From the NCBI GenBank assembly GCA_028870815.1, contig JAGWOU010000057.1, positions 1 through 8,485 on the forward strand: a DNA stretch of 8,485 bases, in the 5' to 3' direction. Below the pieces are notes generated by a model. It had not been told where the DNA came from and did no database searches. It saw only the letters and a list, made by a program, of their open reading frames with translations. This document shows positions 1 through 5,282 of the stretch, piece by piece; the stretch's first letter is position 1; each line of letters starts with the position of its first letter. The DNA comes from Rhodospirillales bacterium (GTDB taxonomy: Bacteria > Pseudomonadota > Alphaproteobacteria > Acetobacterales > Acetobacteraceae). The translations under genes and the position numbers were made by a program.

Positions 1-285
1 ATCCCGGAACTCGGTCAGGCCGCGGCATTCCCGAATCAAATCCAGCAGATCGCCATGCGTGCCCTCGGCGGCGTCCTGCCAACGCCCAGCAGCCCCCTTG
101 CCCGTGACGCCGCCGGTCAGGCGGACAAACAAGGACCGCCCCGGCGTGTTATGAACGTCTCCCACCAGCCAATAACGCCCCTCACGCCGCCCGGTGGGCA
201 GATAATACCGGCACACAGCCTCGGCTTGCCGTGCCAGCATCTGTGCCAGCTCGGCCGCCGGCATGGAAAAATCAGGCTTGGGCAT
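1..285 (-). CDS. Toprim/primase-like plasmid protein, N-terminal 95 residues (partial at window edge)
   Basis: An open frame runs from an ATG at 285-283 to base 1 without a stop, giving 95 residues; the rest lies outside the window. The start is supported by a strong GGAGGGG at 297-291, five bases upstream of the ATG. The N-terminus reads MPKPDFSMPAAELAQMLA. It is followed by a CRYYLP segment near residues 25-30, GRYWLVGDV near 37-45, and an AGRWQDAAEGTHGDLLDLI stretch near 67-85. From memory this is the N-terminal region (DUF7146-like) of the toprim/CHC2 zinc-finger primase-like proteins that accompany ParB and DUF932 genes on alphaproteobacterial plasmids and integrative elements. The expected role is in plasmid replication or DNA processing in the cytoplasm. 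The toprim domain itself would lie beyond the edge and cannot be seen, so the family call is moderate while the coding call is firm. Confidence 0.72.
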   Translation of the reverse strand, partial: MPKPDFSMPAAELAQMLARQAEAVCRYYLPTGRREGRYWLVGDVHNTPGRSLFVRLTGGVTGKGAAGRWQDAAEGTHGDLLDLIRECRGLTEFRD

Positions 286-507
286 CGTTGCCCCTCCATC
301 GCTACAGATTGCCGCAAATCCGGCCTGTCCTCGGTGTTGGATCGAACAGCACAGCCTATCGCCCCGCCCTGCCCACGCGCTACTTCCGAATCGGAAGTGC
401 GCCTTCGCCCTCTCACCGGCACGGGTGACAAGTGGCTGATAGCATCGGCTCTCCGGGGAACTGCGGACATTCATTCCCTTCGGCGCCTGCAGAAAATCGT
501 CCCACGC
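286..507. other. Intergenic stretch upstream of the primase-like gene, no gene seen
   Basis: Between the terminator of the 167-residue gene and the primase-like start there is no frame with coding character. The open frames that cross it are continuations of antisense or out-of-frame shadows of the flanking genes. It holds the 8-1-8 palindrome at 382-398 and the ribosome binding site at 291-297. It probably contains the promoter for the primase-like gene, but I cannot place one by eye. Confidence 0.5.
382..398. repeat. Perfect 8-1-8 palindrome, candidate operator
   Basis: The bases acttccga, a central a at 390, and tcggaagt form a perfect inverted repeat. It lies 97 bases upstream of the primase-like gene's start and about 110 bases beyond the terminator of the preceding gene, where a promoter would be expected. 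No T-run follows it on either strand, so it is more like a protein-binding dyad than a terminator. I see no convincing -35/-10 pair around it. The regulator, if there is one, is unknown. Confidence 0.4.
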
Positions 508-541
508 AAAATGGGCCGTCCTGCTGCCAGGTCCGGCCCAT
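508..541 (-). terminator. Rho-independent terminator after the 167-residue gene
   Basis: On the minus strand the arm ATGGGCCG (541-534) pairs with CGGCCCAT (518-511). Inside is a second CCTG/CAGG helix with a GCAG loop. The 3' arm runs straight into TTTT (511-508). The hairpin begins about 44 bases after the TAG stop at 585-587, a normal place for an intrinsic terminator. The U-tract is short, so termination may be incomplete. Confidence 0.65.
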
Positions 542-584
542 CCGCATTGGTCACGGTTGTTCGTGGATCGTTCCGGGCATGCTT

Positions 585-1088
585 CTACCCGCCCTCCTGC
601 CCGGCGATGTCGGCAAGACAATCCGACAGAAACTCCGTGGTCGAGCAGGCTTTGATGGCATCGGCGGTAATGAACAGCGCCATGCCGCCAAACCCGTCGG
701 CGCGCATCTTTGAACAGGTGAACGCCGTCGTCACGGTGATATAACGCAGTTTGGCGGACCGCCGCACGATGTCCTGAAGAATCACCTCCCACGACACGCC
801 GCTCATATCCAGTTCAACGGATGTATCATCCGCAGCAGCGTTTTTGAGTTTTTCTTCCACATAGCCCCGCACCTGGCTGGCTCTGCCGTGGGCCACGTGC
901 AGCGCCGCGCTGAGTTCGGCGCGATCGACTAAGATCAGATCCGATGGTCCCTGCCAGGAATGCAAATAGGTTCCATCGCCATCCGAGTCCGCATCGAACA
1001 TATGCGAAAGCAACAACAACTCCAGCTTCGTCATGTCCGCGTTGAGGACGATCTCCGGGATCACGGTCGGTGAAAAATAATCCGCCAT
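585..1088 (-). CDS. Conserved hypothetical plasmid-module protein, 167 residues
   Basis: The start is taken as the ATG at 1088-1086, which has GGAGG (1098-1094) five bases upstream; an extension to 1118 would bury this site and run through the hairpin at 1107-1130. The product begins MADYFSPTVIP and ends in TAG at 587-585. It is acidic and soluble-looking, with no signal peptide or membrane segment. Visible landmarks are an MFDADSDGDGTYLHSW segment near residues 30-45, a VSWEVILQDIVRRS segment near 98-111, and TAFTCSKMRADGFGGMA near 120-136. I recall similar uncharacterised proteins beside ParB and toprim genes on sphingomonad and related plasmids, but I know no assigned function. Its place between the ParB and primase-like genes suggests a part in plasmid maintenance or its control. 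It has its own terminator downstream and a terminator-like hairpin in its leader, so its expression may be conditional. Confidence 0.8.
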   Translation of the reverse strand: MADYFSPTVIPEIVLNADMTKLELLLLSHMFDADSDGDGTYLHSWQGPSDLILVDRAELSAALHVAHGRASQVRGYVEEKLKNAAADDTSVELDMSGVSWEVILQDIVRRSAKLRYITVTTAFTCSKMRADGFGGMALFITADAIKACSTTEFLSDCLADIAGQEGG

Positions 1089-1106
1089 GCTGGCCTCCAG
1101 AAATGC

Positions 1107-1130
1107 AAAACCCGGCACGAAGCCGGGTTT
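1107..1130 (-). terminator. Terminator-like hairpin in the leader of the 167-residue gene (possible attenuator)
   Basis: On the minus strand AAACCCGGC (1130-1122), loop TTCGT, and GCCGGGTTT (1116-1108) form a perfect 9-bp stem that ends in a four-T run. The T-run stops 18 bases before the ATG at 1088 and only eight bases before the GGAGG. There is almost no room for a promoter between hairpin and gene, so transcripts of the gene must pass through it. That fits an attenuator or a partial terminator of the ParB transcript. Read on the plus strand the hairpin also ends in TTT. Confidence 0.6.
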
Positions 1131-1171
1131 GATGGGTTGGGAGTGGGATAAAGACGTTGAAGGAAGAGAGA

Positions 1172-1194
1172 CGAGGCGGCCCGTGGCCGCCTCG
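1172..1194 (-). terminator. Strong GC hairpin just after the ParB gene
   Basis: CGAGGCGGCC (1194-1185 on the minus strand), loop ACG, and GGCCGCCTCG (1181-1172) form a perfect 10-bp stem starting 13 bases after the TAA stop at 1210-1208. What follows is pyrimidine-rich (TCTCTCTTCCTTC) rather than a clean U-tract, so it is a weak intrinsic terminator or an mRNA 3'-end stabiliser. Confidence 0.5.
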
Positions 1195-1207
1195 GGGAGC
1201 GTGGCGA

Positions 1208-3373
1208 TTATTCCGCCGCGATCTCGTGCGGCCCGGGCTGTTCATAATGTTCGGCGGCGGGAAGATCGACTGCCTCAGCGCCCTCGCCGGTCACATCCGC
1301 GCTGGCATCAACGGCGGCACCATGCGTGGCCAATGCCGCGGCGTCTGCCGGCATCACTATGGCTTCCACGCCTTTCGTGCGCAGCGGCTCGGGTAGCCAG
1401 CCGGTGCCCGCCAGCGCCTGTGCGGCGGCCTCGGCCATGGCGTCCTTCTTGAGCCCTTCCAGCCGTTGCGCGGCCTGCTCGCCCTTAGCTTCGCGTACCG
1501 CTTCCAGAATGCGGGCCTTCGTCACCCGGCCGAGGTAATTCTCCACATTCGGCGCCCACCCGGCGGCAGTCAGATCGAGCCCCAGAATTTCCGCCAGCCG
1601 CCCGGCATGCGCCAGGGCGCGGGGGCGGCGGTTATAGGCATCATGCGTGGCATTCAACGTTAGTGCCACGCAATGCGCGAACAAGGCCTCGCGGCTGTCG
1701 CTGTCGAACCCGGACAGAGCATCCCACAATTCGGCGGCATCTTCGGGCAATTGCGCCGCCCAGCTCTGATGCCGCGCATCGACGCGTTCGGCCAAAGCCG
1801 TATCGCCCAAACCCGGCGCCTGGGCCCCGAACATCACGCTCTTTGCCTCGATCTCCAGGCAGGATTCTGCGCCATAGCGATAGAACAACCGCAAGCACAG
1901 CGCGTGCAGCAGCGCCAGATAAGCAATGCCGGGCTCATGGCCCAGCGCCTCACGCAGCGCCAGCGTGCGATAAGCGGTGAGTTCCGTCAGCAGGCGGTCA
2001 GGCAAGGGCTTGAGCCCATCTTCCTCTTCGGGTTCGGCCTCAGCTTCCGCCCCGCCGCCAATATGCGCGGCGATCACTCTGGAATCCGCGCGGCTGGGAT
2101 CGGTGCCGTCGGCTGCGCCATACCCATCCTGCCCCTGCGCGCCGCCCTCACCTGCCAAAGCCGCCTCATCGGCTTCTTCAACCGCCAGCGGTTCATCCTC
2201 GGGCCGGACATAGCCGCGCTCAACCCGCAGCTTGCCGCTGCCATCGATGCTGACAAAGACGCCCGCCATGGCGATCTCGGCGGGGGCATAGACCGACGGG
2301 CGCTGGGTCAACACTTCGATCTCCGCTTCGATCTCGGTGAGCCTTTGGTCCGCCTCGTCGGAGACGTCATCCGTCGCGGCGGCTTCTTCCTCGATCTGCT
2401 CCGCCTCGGCCCGCAGTGCCTCGACCTGGGCGATCTCGTCCTCCGTCAGCGGACGGCGCGCGCCCGGAATGCGCCGCAGGCCGTAATTATGGCCATAGGG
2501 GAACTCGCTGGCCTGCTCGACCCATTTCCAGCCCTCGGCACGGATGGCATCGGCATCGCGCTCGAGCTTCTCCGCCACCACACGGGCCAGCAGACCGCTA
2601 TCCTGCAGCCAGCCACCATCATCCTGCTGGAACAGATCGCGCATGATCGCCCCGCCCGCCGCGATATAATCCTCGCCCGCATATTGCGCCCGCTTGTCGC
2701 TGGCGCGCACCGCGCCTTCGGTCAGCATCCGGCGGATCTGGTAAGGCTCTTTGTTGTAGGAACGCTGCAGCGCCTCCCACACCTGCTCCTGGCGCTCGTG
2801 GTCGGGGCTGACGGAGAAGGCCATCAGTTGGTCGAGGTTCATCTCATCCTCGGCATAAACCTCCAGCAGCCGGGGCGAGACGGCAGCCAGGCGCAGCCGC
2901 TGCTTCACCACCGAGACCGCGACAAAAAACACCGCCGCGATCTCCTCCTCGCTCTGCCCTTTCTCGCGCAGCGCCTGGAACGCCCGGAACTGATCCAGCG
3001 GATGCAGCGGGGCGCGCTGCACATTCTCCGCCAGGCTGTCTTCCTCGGCGATGCCCTCGGTGCGCACGACGCACGGGATGGGCGCGGTCTTGGCCAGACG
3101 CTTTTGCCGTACCAGCAATTCCAGCGCCCGGTAACGCCGCCCGCCGGCGGGGATTTCGAACATGCCGGTCTCGGCACCGGCCTCATCCAACACCGGCCGC
3201 ACGGTGATGCTCTGCAGCAGCGTGCGCCGGGCGATATCCGCCGCCAGCTCCTCGATCGAGACGCCGGCCTTCACCCGCCGGACATTGGCCTGACTCAGTA
3301 CCAACCGGTCAAACGGAATATCGCGCGAGGCGCTCAGCGTGATTTTCTGAACGGCTTTCGTGGTTTTACCCAT
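1208..3373 (-). CDS. ParB/RepB/Spo0J-family plasmid protein, 721 residues
   Basis: This is a DNA-binding partition-type protein, expected in the cytoplasm bound to plasmid DNA. The ParB N-terminal domain covers about residues 18-125: GGRRYRALELL at 77-87 corresponds to the nucleotide-binding GERRxRA box, and ENVQRAPLHPLDQFRAF at 116-132 is the second conserved ParB box. A helix-turn-helix-like segment follows (about 140-165). Residues 308-357 are a Glu/Ala-rich stretch likely to be coiled coil. Residues 390-455 are an acidic, Gly/Ala-rich linker. A helical C-terminal domain (about 456-665) ends in TGWLPEPLRT, and a disordered tail follows. At 721 residues it is about twice the length of a chromosomal ParB, matching the long ParB-like proteins of alphaproteobacterial mobile elements. 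The ATG at 3373 is preceded by GGAG (3385-3382) and the structured leader. No ParA gene is next to it, so a role in classic partition is not certain; gene regulation or nuclease-type functions are alternatives. Confidence 0.92.
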   Translation of the reverse strand: MGKTTKAVQKITLSASRDIPFDRLVLSQANVRRVKAGVSIEELAADIARRTLLQSITVRPVLDEAGAETGMFEIPAGGRRYRALELLVRQKRLAKTAPIPCVVRTEGIAEEDSLAENVQRAPLHPLDQFRAFQALREKGQSEEEIAAVFFVAVSVVKQRLRLAAVSPRLLEVYAEDEMNLDQLMAFSVSPDHERQEQVWEALQRSYNKEPYQIRRMLTEGAVRASDKRAQYAGEDYIAAGGAIMRDLFQQDDGGWLQDSGLLARVVAEKLERDADAIRAEGWKWVEQASEFPYGHNYGLRRIPGARRPLTEDEIAQVEALRAEAEQIEEEAAATDDVSDEADQRLTEIEAEIEVLTQRPSVYAPAEIAMAGVFVSIDGSGKLRVERGYVRPEDEPLAVEEADEAALAGEGGAQGQDGYGAADGTDPSRADSRVIAAHIGGGAEAEAEPEEEDGLKPLPDRLLTELTAYRTLALREALGHEPGIAYLALLHALCLRLFYRYGAESCLEIEAKSVMFGAQAPGLGDTALAERVDARHQSWAAQLPEDAAELWDALSGFDSDSREALFAHCVALTLNATHDAYNRRPRALAHAGRLAEILGLDLTAAGWAPNVENYLGRVTKARILEAVREAKGEQAAQRLEGLKKDAMAEAAAQALAGTGWLPEPLRTKGVEAIVMPADAAALATHGAAVDASADVTGEGAEAVDLPAAEHYEQPGPHEIAAE

Positions 3374-3430
3374 GGGACAAACTCCATGACGGGCGGCCCG
3401 GAGCCACTCTCCTGGCCTGCAAACCCATCA
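3374..3430 (-). promoter_or_regulatory. Structured RNA leader of the ParB gene (copy 2 of a two-helix motif)
   Basis: The outer stem pairs TGATGGG (3430-3424) with CCCGTCA (3393-3387). After a six-base connector (TTTGCA) an inner hairpin pairs GGCCAGGA (3417-3410) with TCCGGGCC (3402-3395), with one A-G mismatch, around the loop GAGTGGC. A single G separates the inner and outer 3' arms. The Shine-Dalgarno GGAG (3385-3382) begins one base after the outer stem, eight bases before the ATG. The leader before the DUF932 gene has the same architecture with different stem bases. Folding around the ribosome binding site suggests translational control. It resembles the Rfam radC motif from memory only. 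Confidence 0.72.
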
Positions 3431-3488
3431 CAGATTTTCCGCCACCCTCTGCCTCTTAACCGCGACGCGCCCCTGGCCCTGCCCATAC

Positions 3489-3520
3489 AAAAAAAGGCCG
3501 TGGACCAAGCCGGTCCACGG
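3489..3520 (-). terminator. Rho-independent terminator of the DUF932 gene
   Basis: On the minus strand CCGTGGACC (3520-3512), loop GGCTT, and GGTCCACGG (3506-3498) form a perfect 9-bp stem. It is followed after CC by seven consecutive T (3495-3489). The hairpin starts about 45 bases after the TGA at 3566-3568. This is the clearest intrinsic terminator in the window and separates the DUF932 transcript from the ParB leader. Confidence 0.9.
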
Positions 3521-3565
3521 CGGAAAGAACACCGATGGCAAAAGAGCGTTCAGGGGATCAGGCGC

Positions 3566-4783
3566 TCAGCCCACCCGGTCGAGCAGCAGCTTGGCCTTGC
3601 CCTCCAGCTCCAGCCGGGCATCCTGATGCGGGCGCGTCCGCGCCAGCGCGGTGATGCCCTGCACGAAATCGAACACGCTCTCCGGCGGGTGGCCTTCCTC
3701 CTCCAGCACGGTGGCGATGATCTTCGCCGTCTCGCCTTTGCTGAAGCCGCGCTTGCGCAAGAAGCCTTCACGTTCATCGTCGGCACGCGCGACGATCTGC
3801 TCCCGCGCCGCCTTGATGCCCGCGACGAACGGCGCCGGCGAGGAGTTGGCAAAGCGCCGCAATGCCGGGGCGGCTTCCTGGGCAAAGCGCTGGGTCGCAA
3901 ATTTGCTGTGACGGATGCTGATCTGCTGGAAATCCTCGGCGCCCCAGATGTTGCGGTTGGCGCACACCGCGCGCAGATAAAACGATGCGATGCCCAAGGT
4001 CTTCGAGCCGACTTCGCTGTTCCAGCAATAGAACCCCCGAAAGAACAGATCCGGCTCGCCATTGGGCAACCGCCCCGCCTCGATCGGGTGCGTGTCATCG
4101 ACCAGGAACAAAAACACATCCCTGTCGCTGGCATAGAGCGTGGTGGTCTCCTTCGTCACATCCACATAGGGGTTATGGGTCATACTGGCCCAGTCCAGCA
4201 CGCCGGGCACCTTCCAGGCGGTGTCGCCGGTACCGTTGCCGGCGATGCGCATCACTGCTGAAACCAGCTCATGGTCCCAGATGCGGCCATAATCCGGGCC
4301 GGTGACGGCGCGCAGTTCCACCCGCCCGTCATCGGATTCCAGAGTTTTGACCAGTTCGGCGCGGTGGTTAAGCAGCCCGTGCTGGAGATTGATCCCGGCC
4401 AGTGGTGCAGGCAGATCCCGCAAATACCCCGCCGGTGCACCCACCAGCCCACAGAGCTGGCCAAAGCTCCAATGGGTCGGCGCCACTGGCTGGTCTTGCC
4501 CCGGTACGATCAGCCCCAGCCGCTCGCCATCGTCACGCCTAGCCTCCACCCGGATCGCCCGGCTCTCCACAGTCCGTGCCTCGGCCCGGTCCGCCCGCGC
4601 GCGCACCGCGCCATACAATTCCGGCAGAGACAGAAATCGCTCATCATCGGGCCGCGAGAACCATTCCGACGACACCCGGCCCAGCCTCTCGCCCCGGCTG
4701 ACATCAACCTTGAACCCCGCCGAGCCAGCCCGGCCCGCGTTTACCCCCATTACCGCCAACCCGGCGGATGCATTGCTTTCCAT
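3566..4783 (-). CDS. DUF932 domain-containing plasmid/phage-type protein, 405 residues
   Basis: The start is the ATG at 4783, with GGAG (4794-4791) seven bases upstream just outside the structured leader. A longer reading from a TTG at 4828 would translate through that leader and is rejected. The N-terminal 45 residues are Gly/Ala-rich. The core carries LPELYGAVRARADRAEAR near 53-70, VTGPDYGRIWDHELV near 160-174, VFLFLVDDTHPIEAGRL near 223-239, and GFYCWNSEVGSKTLGI followed by AVCANRNIWGAEDF and IRHS near 250-293. This pattern (pre-folded FxG...WNSEVG...NRxxWG...RH) is typical of DUF932 proteins, which are carried by plasmids and phages of many bacteria and whose biochemical role is not established. 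There is no signal peptide or membrane segment. Its leader shares its structure with that of ParB, suggesting co-regulation, but its strong terminator makes it a separate transcription unit. Confidence 0.87.
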   Translation of the reverse strand: MESNASAGLAVMGVNAGRAGSAGFKVDVSRGERLGRVSSEWFSRPDDERFLSLPELYGAVRARADRAEARTVESRAIRVEARRDDGERLGLIVPGQDQPVAPTHWSFGQLCGLVGAPAGYLRDLPAPLAGINLQHGLLNHRAELVKTLESDDGRVELRAVTGPDYGRIWDHELVSAVMRIAGNGTGDTAWKVPGVLDWASMTHNPYVDVTKETTTLYASDRDVFLFLVDDTHPIEAGRLPNGEPDLFFRGFYCWNSEVGSKTLGIASFYLRAVCANRNIWGAEDFQQISIRHSKFATQRFAQEAAPALRRFANSSPAPFVAGIKAAREQIVARADDEREGFLRKRGFSKGETAKIIATVLEEEGHPPESVFDFVQGITALARTRPHQDARLELEGKAKLLLDRVG

Positions 4784-4837
4784 GGCACATCTCCATGACA
4801 GGCTTCGGAAGACACTCTCCCGAACCAAAACCCGTCA
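4784..4837 (-). promoter_or_regulatory. Structured RNA leader of the DUF932 gene (copy 1 of a two-helix motif)
   Basis: The outer stem pairs TGACGGG (4837-4831) with CCTGTCA (4802-4796), including one G-U pair. A six-base connector (TTTTGG) leads to an inner hairpin, TTCGGGA (4824-4818) with TTCCGAA (4810-4804), around the loop GAGTGTC. One unpaired G separates the 3' arms. The Shine-Dalgarno GGAG starts one base after the outer stem. The ParB leader has the same element lengths and nearly the same loop (GAGTGKC) although its inner stem is GGCC/GGCC rather than TTCG/CGAA, which is good evidence for a conserved RNA fold. Likely role: translational or post-transcriptional control of plasmid genes. 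Confidence 0.75.
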
Positions 4838-4854
4838 TGAAAATCCCAGTAGAG

Positions 4855-4870
4855 CTCTGGCTCTCTGGCT
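4855..4870. repeat. Tandem 8-bp direct repeat upstream of the DUF932 leader
   Basis: Two adjacent copies of ctctggct (4855-4862 and 4863-4870), with the palindrome agagctct (4851-4858) overlapping the first copy. It sits 18 bases upstream of the structured leader, where a promoter would be expected. It may be a replication-slippage product or a small binding site; nothing further can be said. Confidence 0.45.
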
Positions 4871-4931
4871 CTGAATCGGAGGCAACAACTGCCACGGCGA
4901 TCGGCAGCAGAGCTGCTCAATGTCGCTGACT

Positions 4932-4965
4932 GGCGGTCACGATAGTGGCCATTCGTGAGGCCGCC
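4932..4965 (-). terminator. Bulged hairpin after the GDCCVxC gene
   Basis: On the minus strand GGCGG (4965-4961), a two-base bulge and TCACGA (4958-4953) pair with TCGTGA (4942-4937) and CCGCC (4936-4932), giving an 11-bp interrupted stem with a ten-base loop. It starts 18 bases after the TGA stop at 4984. No U-tract follows, so it may be only a 3'-end stabiliser. It marks the junction between the cargo operon and the plasmid module. Confidence 0.35.
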
Positions 4966-4983
4966 AAGGCGAACGCTCTGTGA

Positions 4984-5217
4984 TCAAATGCGGCAGCCCC
5001 CGCCTCCTGCGCCGAGACGTTGAAGCTGGATAGGAGGACACGGCACCGAACCATAGGAACAAAAGACGCAGCAGTCACCGATTTTCGGTCGAAGCAAAAT
5101 ACCGCATCCCTCGCACTCGTAGAAAAATTGACAGGCGTTGACAGGCATTTCTTCAGTTTTGCGGTAACCGCAGTGTGGGCAGGTGATTTCTGATTGAAGT
5201 GTGGTTTGCGCAGACAA
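4984..5217 (-). CDS. GDCCVxC-type cysteine-rich small protein, 77 residues
   Basis: The protein has ten cysteines in 77 residues: a CPHC pair (13-16), C29, a CEGC pair (35-38), the signature GDCCVFC (48-53-like) followed by SYGSVPCPPIQ with C60, and C75 in a Gly-rich tail. NCBI names this family GDCCVxC domain-containing (seleno)protein, because some members use selenocysteine. Here all positions are ordinary cysteine codons. I recall it often near mercury or other metal-resistance genes; its biochemistry is not established, but zinc- or thiophilic-metal binding is a reasonable inference. I place the start at a TTG (5217-5215) because AGGAGG (5229-5224) lies six bases upstream; a TTG at 5238 would place that site inside the gene. 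GC content is visibly lower than in the neighbours, suggesting separate acquisition. It follows the TIGR04282-like gene by 65 bases in the same direction and is probably the last gene of that operon. Confidence 0.85.
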   Translation of the reverse strand: MSAQTTLQSEITCPHCGYRKTEEMPVNACQFFYECEGCGILLRPKIGDCCVFCSYGSVPCPPIQLQRLGAGGGGCRI

Positions 5218-5223
5218 TATCTT

Positions 5224-5229
5224 CCTCCT
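5224..5229 (-). promoter_or_regulatory. Strong ribosome binding site that decides a TTG start
   Basis: AGGAGG on the minus strand, a perfect anti-16S match, stands six bases before TTG at 5217-5215. This selects the TTG as the start of the GDCCVxC gene over the in-frame TTG 21 bases further upstream. Confidence 0.75.
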
Positions 5230-5282
5230 CGCGATCAACTGTAACTGACTCCGGAATATGGTTTTGTTTGCGGGTAAATTGT

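Noticed and set aside
117..470. A 117-codon minus-strand frame upstream of and overlapping the primase-like gene
   Set aside because: It overlaps the better-supported primase-like frame, which has a strong ribosome binding site and recognisable family segments; the 117-residue product is low-complexity in character.
55..744. A 229-codon plus-strand frame over the left end
   Set aside because: It crosses the primase-like gene, an intergenic gap with a terminator, and the 167-residue gene in antisense; no domain pattern is visible.
1673..4261. An 862-codon open frame on the plus strand spanning the ParB and DUF932 genes in antisense
   Set aside because: Its product is Arg/Gln/Leu-rich without recognisable motifs, it runs through the terminator and leader between two well-supported genes, and long antisense frames are common opposite GC-rich codons. 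Its length is striking but not evidence of coding.
4704..4895. A short minus-strand frame whose internal ATG lies in GTCATGGAG of the DUF932 leader, as a possible leader peptide
   Set aside because: The ATG is embedded in the closing stem, immediately overlapping the Shine-Dalgarno, and the frame runs out of phase through the DUF932 N-terminus; the equivalent ATG in the ParB leader gives an unrelated peptide.
5127..5148. Tandem ttgacaggc repeat on the plus strand, resembling doubled -35 boxes
   Set aside because: It lies inside the GDCCVxC coding sequence on the opposite strand, encodes a conserved family segment there, and has no -10 partner or plus-strand gene downstream.
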